Source: Klebsormidium nitens (lineage: Eukaryota > Streptophyta > Klebsormidiophyceae > Klebsormidiales > Klebsormidiaceae). From it: a DNA stretch of 64,000 bases. The notes below the pieces were generated by a model. The model saw only the letters and a list, made by a program, of their open reading frames with translations, did not search any database and was not told the origin of the DNA. Both the position numbers and the translations under genes were made by a program. Each line of letters starts with the position of its first letter. The first letter of the stretch is position 1. Below are positions 24,601-36,600 of this stretch, in pieces. Location of the stretch: assembly GCA_000708835.1 (NCBI GenBank), contig DF237156.1, forward strand, positions 42,686-106,685, read 5' to 3'.

Positions 24601-27600
24601 TGGAAAAGCGAAAAGGAGACGGCTTGCGTTGCGTCGACGTAGACCGGGGGAAGGGGCGTCGCGAGGTTCTCGCTGGCGGCCCAGGCGGCCATGTTGGAAA
24701 AGGCGCCCTGCGGAGGGGGGCGGGTTAGTGGTTCGAAAACCTGGGGGCGAGTAGAGACTTGGCAGCCCCAGAAAACGGAAGTAATTGTGAACGGTTGACC
24801 ATCAATCTCTTGCCCTAGTGGGTATTCTAGGCACGTAATCTAGTCAGGCCTATCAAAGATGCAAGAACTGTTTGCCGCGCTGCTCTTAGAGAATACAGGC
24901 CGGCCTTCGACGGCCCTTGTTGACCCGCTGCGTTACCTTAACCCGCGTCGAGCGTCTAGTGAAAAGTCGATTTTGCTCTCCGTCCGGTTCAAAAGCTGGA
25001 ACACACTGACTGTACTTACTCAGTATACTATAAAGCTCAACATGTCGGCACCTTCGACGCAATCCTGTTATTTTCCAAGCTTTCTTTGGCCGACCCAATC
25101 GTTTCCGCTAAAGACGACCGTTATCATTTGGATCAGCCTTTTCTTCAGATTAGCAGGCTTGGTCATAATAAAATTCTGCGGAGACTACAGAGCAGTACGA
25201 TGTTATTGATTACATATGCTTACCCCAAAGGCAAACGGCCCCGCAAACGTGGCTGCGACTCCCGACACCACGAGCGCGGTCGCGGCGGTTACTTGCACCG
25301 TGCGGGTTACCGCGGGGTCGACCTCGTCTGCGCAGCAAACCAAAACCAGGTTTGAGGGCAGTTTAAAAAGAAACCGATCTCAAATCCCAACATCTCGTCA
25401 CGATTTAAATTGTAGCTTTGATCCCAATGGCTTCGAATTCGCCGCATTTGAAACGAGGCGCTTCTGATCTGGCTCTCATTAATAAGATACGGTCTGGCTT
25501 CGTTCTACAGCCTCCGCCGAAATTCCAAAGCAATCGCTGCCGGCTTATATCCTCTTTTGCTGAAACACCGCAGGTCTACTAACGGGTTAGCAAGAACCTA
25601 GAACGTGAGTTCTGACGCCCTCGGCAGAGACAAAACCCATCCAAAAGCTGGAGCACAAAAGTAGCAATCAATGTCCCACAAGATTGCCAACGAGGCAGCA
25701 CGAGAGGGCTACTCACAGTTGAGAACCTGGAACTCGTTGGAGGGCAGGTTTGGGTGTCCCGCGTAATCGGCCGACACGTTCTCGGGGATCTGAACGATGA
25801 GGGTTTGGGAGGGGACGATGGCGCAGTCCAGCAGGTAAAGCTGGCCGTTGGTGTAAGAGTCGTCCTTGGTGAAACTGTGCAAGAGATGGAGAACATGTTT
25901 TGCAAAAGTAATAAGCTTTGTTTAAGTTGAAATACTCACCCTAAGCTGTGAAAAGGTGATTGCAGTGAGCACTGAAGATGCAGTACAAAAGGCAGAACTG
26001 CCTATCGATGTTAGGAATCATTCTGGACGAAGCTGCGTAAAGAGTGGGACAAACTTTCCTTTTCGTGACATGTTTCTCGTGAGATTCATTCCAACGATGG
26101 ATTCGAAACGACCTCAAGAGTCTCATTGTGGAGCACGTCTTTGCCGCGTCCAATCGCCTGAGAACGCCGCTTTCGCACTCCCTTAAATTCGGCCCGTCCG
26201 CTTCATTCCAGAGACAGACGGTTCCAATCTGTTATCTGATTGTCGCCACAAGCTGGCAAGTGCGGCTGACGCCCTCCTTCCGGCGTCCTCTTTGACCTAG
26301 TATACACTTGTCCAGCCAGAACTCACAACATCCACTCTGAGACCATGAAACGTACAAACTTACCCTATGAGCGTGCCGTTTCTGACGTCAGCTCCGGACG
26401 GTCCGAAACCCGTCACGGGCTGTCCGAAGTCCACCAGCAGCGTCACGTTGACGTCAGTGCTGAGACCCGGACGCCCGCTGTCGGCCCTCGTAATCTTTGG
26501 GGTCGGACGTCCGGAATCTGCAAAAGGAAACGGAAGTTGGATGAACCTTCGACGCGAGGCCAAAAGTTGGGGGAAGGCCACTGAGAAGCATAAGAAAGTC
26601 CTCACTACGCAAATAAGTCCTTTTCTCTCTTGTTACGTACGTTTCCCGTACTAGATTACGACCCAGATATATTTTCACGGAACCTACTCCGCGTTGCCAT
26701 GCAAACACTGTCGGGTCTTCGCAAGCGGACGTCGGGGCAGCAAGATTAAACTGAGGATAGGTTTGGAACAGAGCTTTTCGGATTCACGGGCTCCAATGTA
26801 AACCATCAATCTGCAAAGCTCAAAGAAATCTCAGCTAGTGTTCTTTATGAAGAGCGTTTGCGCAGAGTTTCTTTGGGGGTACGCGCTGATCAGTGTAGCA
26901 AAGAGTAGCTCCAAACTTGTCTTTTCCATGCTTATCAAAGTTCACCGTAATATGCTGTGAATGACGAGTCCGCCGTAAGGTTGACTGGGTTGCCCGCCCG
27001 GTCCCTGAAGCCGCCCGGCTTGGCGGCGACCGTCATCAAACTGGGGCCCGTTCCCTCCGGAACGACCTGCGAAATGGCGGAATAGCGGATAAGTCCCTAT
27101 AGCTCTTGTTACTGGGCAAAAGTGTCTGCAATACCAAGAATGAGGTTATCCTACACAAAAAAAAACTGGCGCGCCTCTGGCCTACTGCAACTCGCGATCA
27201 ATATCCACTTGCAGCTTTTGACTTTTAAGATTATGACCACGACGACACTGGGTTGTTGGAAAGCGTCGCTTTAGCTTCAAATACTTTGACGACAAAGTTT
27301 GGTTAGCTATTGTTACCTTCGCTCTCCGGTTCAAAAAATGATTGCAGATAAACGTAGTGGGTCAACTGAGGCAAACGTAGCGGCTAACGTTCCCTCCTTG
27401 AAGACTATTCCAGGCAAAGCAGAAAGTCCCGTGCCCATGCACGGACTCTAACCCACCTGAAAACGATACCCGGTAGGCCCATCCCCGGTTATCGTCCCCC
27501 AGGTTTGCAATAACCGCCTTCGCGCCTGGGTCGTCAACTGCTGGTCAAACCTCAGGTTCTGAAGGGATCCCCCGCTGAGCTGGAACGCGCTGGACTCCAA

Positions 27601-30600
27601 CTGGGGGCAGGGTTCGCTGATTACGAGATACCCCGGGCACGGTTCGGGCACGTCCCAAACCAGGAAGGTTGTGCTAACCCCGTTCAGGGTTTGCTGGCTG
27701 ATCCGGGTTGTGCCGACTTCCAGGGCGACCACCACGACTGGAGGAACAGGGTCTGCAAAAGAGGTTAAGGACAGGGTTAGCGGAAGCTGCTACCGTCGTA
27801 AAAGGGAAATTTTGCGATCATTAAAGCGAACATTAACGCCTGGCGAGGACGTTCTAGTCACAGCGGATTGCAAACATTCGGCCTCGCAGGGACGAGAGAC
27901 TAAAAACCTTGTAAGACTACAAAAACTGCTGCGACAAACCTCCTTTTCTCACTGATACCCTCAACCAGAACAGTGCTAAGAACAGAGATCAAGAGCCACT
28001 CCAATAACAGCGAAAAGGCCGCTTCAGGAAGAACGCCTGTGACAAAAGCTCGACATATGGGCTCGACAACATGAACACTGGCGAACAGTGACAAACGCCT
28101 CAAGTTCTTCTAAGATGGCTTCTTTAAAAAGCTCTTCGAAGCTTCTCCAGACATCGCTCACCGACTGTGAAAAGTACGCTTCGAGAAGCGACGAGGGAAC
28201 CAAACCCGTCCGTGGTCTGGATCGTGAGCCGGTGGCCACCGACCGAGAGGCCCTCTAACTGGAGCTGCCCCTCTCCCGCGCCGCAGGGAACGGGGGCGTT
28301 GTCGTCCAACTGCAGCGAAAACAGGGCCTTTATTGAACCACTCAAGGTCAACAAAAGCATTCGATGTAAATCCTTGAAAAGAGCGGAGGTCTTGCGAGTA
28401 GTGGGTAGGAGTGCAAGCAGGAAGAGTGCGGCACTTAAAAGCAACGAAGGTCCGCGAATAGTGACAAATGGACTCGGAAAGGCGCCCAGAAAACAGGGAA
28501 TGGCTGTCTGAGGCAAAGCCTCGCCTGCTCTCTGAAAGCAGAAGCTGTGGCCGTCGCGAGATGCAGATCATCCAAATTCCTTAGGGTACGTTCGAGACCA
28601 TAGTAATAAACCTCAGCTTCGATGAACTGCTTGTAGGCTGAGGCTTTTTTTACTCCTGTACATCAGTGATCATGCATTATTGGGGTGCGCTGGCAACATG
28701 ATTTGCAATCGTCCAAAGCGCTTCTAAGCAACCCACGCTGAAGGAAAGATGCCTCTGCATCAAACACCACAAAGCTACCTTACGCGCAAGCAGAAGAGAC
28801 CTCACCTGGCAGGTAGAGACGCAGGGCGTGTTCACACAAGCGGCCGCGCTCCCGCCCGTCAGCTGGAAGGCCAACCTCCACTGGTTGGTGTTAATGAACT
28901 CGCCGATCGGGGGGTTTAACACCATGGTTCCCAGGTCCGCAGGCGCCGCGATTGTGTACGCAGGAGTGGTGTCAAGCGTCCGGGGGAGTGACGTCATCAT
29001 CTGCTGGACTGTCCGTACCATCTGGGAGTCCGGAGCGGGGTTGATGATCTGCCCGGTTGACAGCTGGATGACGTTACTTGAGGTGTTAAGTGGCACGGTG
29101 ACGGCAGAGGGGACGGTACCCGGGGGGTTCGTACCGGGCACTGTGGTGGGCAGGGGTGAGGTCGGGATGGAAGGGACCGGGGCGGGCGAAAGGACCGGGA
29201 TTGGAGTACCTGTAGACGAGAGGAACATGGATTCCATTAGGAAAACAAGCGAGGAATACTTCAGAAGAGCAGGACGGCTAGTGACCTTCGACCTCGATAA
29301 AAAGAAACGACTGAGTTGGAAGCCAAGACTCTCGAGTAAGATTGGAGTATCTGAAAGAAAAAGGAAAACGGGACCTGATGCACAAGGGGCTGACGAGAGG
29401 TTGGAAGACGAGATCCGGCTTGAGCCGAACCCAGTGGTGTGGGTCAATAAGTCCAAAGCTGCCACGCAGTCCGATCGCTTGTTAGTCTGTGAGACCAGGG
29501 ACGTCCGCTCGGGAATGTGCGCAATTCTAGACTTTTCTTGAGAGGATAAAAAGTTGGATCTCATGTAAGCCCAGCCAAAGCCAGGCGACTCCTTTCGAGA
29601 CCGACGCGACGCTTAACTAGTAGACGGAAGAGGACCCGAAGTCAGGAGGCGACAGAGGAATATTCAATCACGCTTCTTCGTACTTGCAGTTTTCGCAGCC
29701 GTCTCTGAGCGCATCTGGGCCGAGCCCACCTCTTTCATCATTACAGCGAAGAACTTAACTTCTCTTTATCGTTACATCGAAGAACAGAACTTTAAAACAA
29801 GACGATGCGCACACAGGCTAAAACACGACCAGTTCAGATTCCGTCAAATGCTTGCCTGTCTGCGCCAGAACAGCAGCCGGGGAAACGGTCGCGCCCGGTT
29901 GCGTCTGCTGCGGTGCAGGGAAGCTCTGCCCGGGGGGGGCAACCGGGGCGTTCGTCGACCCCCCCGGCACTGCCAAAGTCGGGCTCGGACTTTCGATTGC
30001 AAAGTCTGGCGCGGGCGTGGTTTGGGCGGCGGTTACCGTTGACCCTACAGAAGGTGCGGCGGAGCGAATTAGTGCGGCGGGCGGAGTGACTGACGGGGTG
30101 GTTAGTAGCGGGTTAGTGACTGTGGTTGACAGCGTTGGTCTGGGTAATGGAGGGTTAGCGAAACCCGTTTGGAAAAAGGGCAGTGGTGACCCGATGGGTA
30201 GTTGGTTGAAGCTCAACGTGACGACTGGGACGGGCGAAGGAATCAGTGGAGGATTAGCAGAAGTGGTTAGCGGCGAATTAGTAGGAGCGGTCAGTGAAGT
30301 ATCCGTAGAAGCGGGCAAAGCTAAAGTGCTTTCAGTTGGTGTCAGTATTGGGAGACCGGTGAAGGTCGTTTGGACTAATTTGGGTAGTGATGACCCTGGT
30401 GGGTTCTCAGTAGATAAAGTGGGTTTGGTTTGGGCAGTCGACAGCGTTGACGCAACTGGAGTTTGTGTGGGGTTAGAGACACTGCTTAATATTCGTAATG
30501 ACACCCAACCGGCGTAGTCGTAGAAATTGCTGGAGGCCCGGTAGAACCAACCGGGAAGACGGTGACCGAGTTAGGAGCAATCGGGTTAGTACCTTGCGGA

Positions 30601-33600
30601 GCGGGGGTTCCAGCCGGGGTTAAAGTCGGGGTTACTGGCGCAGTTGTCGGGCCGAAAGGGACACTGGTTAACGTGCTGGGGGCAGCCGTTGAGCCCATTG
30701 GGGAAAGGGTCGGCGAACCCGGGGTTAGAGTTGGGGAACCCGGGGCTGATGTCGGCGATCCTGGAGCATTGGTGGGTGCGAAAGTTGGGGGACCCGGGGC
30801 ACCGACTGGTGTGCCCGGCGTTAGGGTTGGCAAACCTGGGGTTAGGGTAGGTAACCCTGGGGCTAGCGTCGGCAAACCCGGGGTTCGGGTCGGCGAACCC
30901 GGACCAGCGGTAGAACTCCCCGAGGATGACGTCGGGATGACCGGGAGGGGAGTCGAGCCGACAGGGGAGGTTGGACTCGGGGTAGCGGTTGGTCCGGTTG
31001 GAGCAGAGGTTGGAACTGCTGGAGCACCGGTAGTACGGACCGGGGAAGGAGTCGTGCCAACCGGGGCTGGAGACGTGGCAACCGGGGGGAGAGTGGAACC
31101 GCCCGGAGCAGGGGTGGTACCAACCGGGGCAGGGGTGGTACCAATCGGCGAAGGGGTTACGGGTGGTAGAGTAGAACCACCCGGGGCAGGGGTGGTTCCA
31201 ACCGGAGCAGGGGTGGTACCCACCGGGGGAGAGCTCGGGTCAACCGGGGCAGGGGTCGTGCTAATCGGGGCAGGAGTTGTGCTAACCGGGGCCGGTGTGG
31301 TGCTAACCGGGGCCGAGGTTGTGCTAACCGGGGCAGGGCTGGTGCTAACCGGGGCAGGGGTGGTGCTAACCGGGACGGCCGTCGTGGGGACCGGGGTCGG
31401 GGTAACAGGATCCGGGGCAGGTGTGGTAGGAAACGGGGTCGGGGTAACAGGAACCGGGGCCGGTGTGGTAGGGACCGGGGCAGCAGTCGTTGCGACCGGG
31501 GCAGGGGTGGGAGGTCCAGGCGTGATACCGTAAGCCACGTCCTGCAAAAGAGAGCCCGGAAAACGGATTCTACCAGCGTGGAACAATGCTTTGGAATTCA
31601 TTGTGGCGAGCCTTGATCTGATGATAATAAGGAATGGATCGTCTCGCAAGGAGAAACGTCTCGCAAGGACAAAGGTCATTACAATGCGATGGCGACTGGT
31701 CTGAACGGGCGAGCAGATAAGAAAGGCTTCCAGAGCTGATCCTCCCGTACAAAAACAACTTTTCGTAAGCCCCAGATGGGTCAAATCGCGCCGGTGCAAA
31801 CAATAAGAATCGCACCGTTCGAGGGTTACGCTGCTGTAATCTTGAACAAGATTGTCCGGGCTTGGAACGCTCGTAGTCGACAGCTTTCTTCTCGGTCCTC
31901 TTACACCTTTCACCACAGAGGCGCGCGATTTAAGCGACCTTTCAGCAGAGGCGCCAGCCAAGAAGTCGCCGGACTCTCACCTGCTGCTGCCCAGGTGCAG
32001 CCGTGTTGCCCTCGTAGATACTGCCCGGGTCGTTATAAGTACCGCCGGCAATAAAGGCCGCCCCTCCGGCGCCACTCACCTGCATAGATGGTTTTGCCAG
32101 GATTACGTTGTGGGGTCTAAGGGATTCCAAAAACTCGAAATTCAGGACTTTAGATTTCAGCGTTAGGGATCACAGGTTTTGAGTCTCAGCTAAACTAGCG
32201 TTTCGAGGGTTTCAGTAAACTCAGTTACTGTGACCGCTGGACTAGCGCGTCGCATCAGCTCGGTTCGTCAGATTGCCAGCAGAGAATCCCAATCGGACGC
32301 TCACTAACAAACTTTATCATATCACGAGTCTTTTGAGAGCAGGGCTTTCCGAGTCTCTTGGCCATCCTGACTCGCACGGCTATCTCTCTTCTCTGGCTTT
32401 GCTAAACCCCTGATTTCACGAAGTTATTTCAGAACGGAAATCGACACTGGGACCAATGTACTCAGCCCTCTTCGAAAACGCCCTCTTCTTCTTTTTCGTT
32501 TTTGCTCCGAAGGCGGAAGAGCGTCTCTGGGCTGGCTTCTTCGGACTGTTCATGAAAGGCCCTCGCAGTGTGCCAAGTGATTCCCACACCTCTGAGAGTA
32601 GTATGCGTCGACTTGACACTCCAAAAAGCGTCAATCTGAGGAAGCTTCCGAATGGGACCGCAACAATGCGTCCAAACCAGCCTTTGATACTGTGTCCGAA
32701 CAGACTCTGACACACCGTTTGGACAATTTGGATACAACGACTGAACGGAGAATCAGCAAACCCGCGCCCAAGCTGGGTGTATATATTGTTGATGTTAGGT
32801 GCTTAGTCAGATCAGCGTCCCGGCAACACTTACCGCTGAGTTCGAGACGAAGCTGCAACTGATGCAGTTCGTGATTCCGCTGGATTGGTAGAGGGCGCCC
32901 CCGCTCTGCAAGTTAAGAAACGGAAACGGATCGTCAGTGATCCCCAACACGTCTCGTCGTTGTGCGAGACTCTTAGAAACAGCCAACATAAGGAGAACGA
33001 TGACGTGAAGCTAAAATCGATTGAAAGGAGAAAATTTTCTGCCCATTCAAAGGCGCGCCGTTTGACCAACAGTTTGTCTTTAAGCCGGGTGTCGGAAAAA
33101 GCCTTTGAAAGTTTTGCAAAATGAGGGACTAGGAATGGTCGTGGATTGGCGAACGGAAGGTCCCTCCTTTTGAGAGGACAAAGAAGGGTGGTGACCAGAC
33201 AAAAGAGGAATATTAGGGTGACGAAATTGGAGAGATCTCGATACTAGTCACCGTATCTTCCTCCTGGACTCAATCGTGTCGATAGGTTCTCCCTTCCTAG
33301 TGGCTTCCAAGTCGTCACCTCGTCATGGTTGTCAACATCGCGTCGATCCGTCTCAACGCGATGACAGCTCGCGCGGAAAGCGGAGCACCGACAGAAAACG
33401 GAGCGCCAGCGGAAAGGGAAACAGTCGCAGGCGTTACTTCTTTTCGTTCTGCTTCGACCCCGCAAGCGAGCTGCTAACCAACTAACAAACCCCGAGGAAG
33501 AAAGGAGACCCCACGGACCGAGCGAGCTGGGTTGAGCTTTACCTGGTCTGCCGTGTTGTACTGGAAGTAGCAGTTGGTGCAGTTGAAGGTCCCGCCGTCG

Positions 33601-36600
33601 TTGTAAACGGCTCCGCCGTTCTGCGCACAATTGCAAAAGTATGAGATTTTATTTCTTTGACGGCAAAGACATTTGAAATTCTTGCAAAGTAGAGAATCAA
33701 GGTTTTGGGTCGGCAGGGTTCACCAGAATAGATAAGCGAAGTGCATCAAAGCGAAGGAGCGGCTCTAAGGAAGAAAAGGCGATTCGAGAGAAGGCAGCAT
33801 TCGACGCTCGACGGTGGTTATTTCTGTTGATTGAACGCTTGCCAAAATCCAATTGCACGATAAGAGTCGATGCTGCGTCTGACCCACAGGCCCGAATATT
33901 CTTCGATTCGCTTCTGACACACTCACCACTGCCTCTTGATAGAACCAGATTCTCTGCCGCCCCAAGACCTTCTTTCCCGCAGACCCTTTTCCCGCAGAGT
34001 TCTTTCCCGCAGACTCCAGATAATTCAGATGTGGATTAGCACGACACTGGGCTCAAGTCTTAGAGTAGAACAGCTAGAAGATGTCGAAACAGTGTCAAAA
34101 GCGGGACTTACAGTAGCGCTCCCCGAATCGAACTGCAGATTGGTGCCGTTGAAGGTCCCCCCCGGAGAGATATACAGCAAACCCTGCGAAATGCGAGGGG
34201 AATAGCTGATATGCGCCGCAAGAAGCCTCTTCAATCGAAATGGCAGCTCTCTTTACACCCGCAGAAGAAACTTCAGGTGCAGGCATCGTTCAATCAAATC
34301 AGGATCGCGCCCTAGAAGGGCCACAAAATCAGCAAAAAGCAAGCAAAAAGCAGCAAAAGATACGGGGGATTTGTGATATCAAGTAAAGATTGAGGAGACC
34401 CGAAGGAAAAGAAAGCCAAGGAAAAGAAAGCCCACCCCGTTTGTGCCCTGATACCCGTTCCCTGCTAACGTCATGTCCTGCGCCGACACCGTCATCCCAG
34501 GGCCCACTACAAAGAGAGGCCCTGACGTCACTTGCAACAGCCTCCTGCTCGGTATCTGTGGCGGACTGCCAGCACCGAAAGAGTCTCCCCCAACCGGGGG
34601 GGGTAGTGACGGGGAGCTCTGGATCCCCCCCGAAGGTGTGGCAGTCGGAGGGGGGGACGTTGGAGTGGGTGTGGGGGTGTCAGAAGGGGGTGGGTTCAGA
34701 GGGGTTTGCGGGAGGAGGGAAGAATTTGCCGGGGTTTGGACGGGGGGAGGTGAAGAACTTTCAGACGTTTCTGAAGGTGGGGGTAGTAAGGGAGCTTGAG
34801 TAGTCTCTACAGGTGGGGGCGTGGCCGTAAGCGAAGTTGGGGTCGGGGGGGCGAGAATATTGGAGATGCCGTCCCAGGGGGGGGATGGGCAGCGTTTCCG
34901 GGGGGCTGTTCGTGGAGACTTCGTCTGCCAGGGGGGGAGAAATGTACGTTGGCGGGGGAGGATACGGCGCAGTTTCGAGAATAGGGGGGGGTGCTGAAAG
35001 CGCAGGGGGTGGAAGTTGCAAATCCTTGGAAGGGAGGGGGGACGCAAGCAGCGGCGAGGGCGCGACGAAAGGGGGGGGTGGCGCGGAGCCTTCTATCACG
35101 ATCGTCGAGCCCCACCCCAGGAAGGTGACCGTCCGCGCGAGCGGCGGAAGGGGCGCGGAAAGTACGTAAGTCCCCAGGGCCATGTACACCTCACAAGACC
35201 CGGAAGCGGCGCAGAATATGAGCGAAGTGACGTCAGCCACCTCGCAAATGTCGTCACAGGCGGGGAGCGGAAATGTGGGGGCGGGGGTGGGGGAGGGGGG
35301 AGTGGGACGAATTGCTGGGGGTGGGAAAGCGGGAGCGATCGCCGGAGGGGGAAAGGCGGGGAAAGGGGGTGGTAACGATGGCACGGCGGGTGGGGGAGGG
35401 TTACCTAGGGGTGGAAACGGAATGCGAGATGATGTGGTGAAAGTGAGGAAGAGACGACAGCAAGTGGAGGAGAAGACCTATCGTAAAATGTTGAGCATCG
35501 CAGTGCGGGCACTCAGGAAGCAGCGAAGAACAACAAGAAGGAAAACTCAGCATCGGATCTCAGCAAGAAAATCAGCAAAGGAATGGGCACATGTTTGAAA
35601 ACCCTCGGCGAGCATTTACCTCGTTCTTTTTTGAGACAGACTGGTTCACGACTCGTGAGCAGCAAAAAAGTGCACGGAAAAAGCGAGAATACGGTATTAG
35701 CAGCTGAAAGAACTCACTTTCTGCCGGTATTGGCGGTGGGCTCGAGAGCGGGGGGGGCACCAACACCGGGGGAGGAAACGGCACGCTCGATGGGGGGGGA
35801 GGTAAATTTGGAGGTGGTGACGAAAGAGTTGGGGGGGGCGCTAGGGGGGGGGGCTGAGTTGGAGGCGGATTGAGGAGGAGAGGGGGTGGGTTCACCGAAG
35901 TTGGGGGCGCAAGAACCGGAGGGGGGGGGATACTTTCGGGGGCGGAAAAGTTGAGGGGGGGGCTGATTTGGAGGCGGATTGAGAGGGACGGCGGGGGGGT
36001 TCGCCGGAGGGGGGTGGGCAAGAACCGGAGGAGGAGGTGATACTTGGGGGGGTGGAAAACTGGCAGGAGGTGGTAGTGAGCTGAGAGGGGGCGGAGGGGA
36101 AATGAGGGGCGGCGGGGGGGATCGGAGCGGAGGGGGGGGAGCCACTCGTGGTGGGGGGAACTGGGGAAGGGGGGGGGCGCAGGATCTGCGCGGAGAAAAG
36201 AAGAGGCTCAAAAAGAGAGGAGGGAGACTCGAAAAAGGTGCATGCGCGTGCAAGAACAAAACGAGCAGGCAAAGCTTCTGCAAGAAAGAAAAGCTCTAAC
36301 GATTCCGCTGGCTGACCTGGCAGAGCATTGTGGATCAGTCCGGCTAACTGACATTGGACAAGAGCCCTCTTTCTTTGAGGAATCAAACAAGGGAACATCA
36401 AACAAGCCCAAATACGTCAACATCAGACACGTGAAGATAGCCCTACATAAGTGGTTGTTTTTCCGAACAGAAACGCTTGCGATATTTGCCGAGAACTGGA
36501 AACTCACACAAATCGCTTTCCGTCGCCGCCACGTAATCAATCACCGCCCCGTACGCGCTCGAGGTCGCGTCCTCCTCATAGAACACCAGCGTCGTCTCGT

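Larger units (their letters stand above)
18641..25327 (-). other. Module: multi-pass membrane domain with cytoplasmic tail
   Basis: Hydrophobic segments: ATALVVSGVAATFAGPFAFG; FLCALFWIAALLLVMLFI; FILVNAAVIGLVTASIGVIM; LGGVVLALVVFYIIWAILYV; then FILKALLAVFILFFM; IAIALLAMAA; IVMIALQALPIFAIIFL. A 215-residue loop follows the first helix. A 377-residue low-complexity, probably cytoplasmic, loop (20854-21982) precedes FLRPYYFTLQLFFYGVEGV. The tail has KRMVRRRWARISKSSSKRSS and stops at TAG 18641-18643. The topology recalls TRP-like/FLC-type membrane domains at the end of some algal and fungal proteins; that is inference from layout, not a confident family call. Confidence 0.5.

Noticed and set aside
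29852-31533. Long plus-strand frames of 221 and 323 codons rich in Gly-Val-Pro
   Set aside because: They are antisense to the Thr/Pro mucin exon. Repeats of short period stay open in several frames, and there is no signal peptide or splice context on this strand.
34390-36299. Several Gly-rich plus-strand frames
   Set aside because: Antisense of the proline-rich exons; glycine-rich because of G runs.
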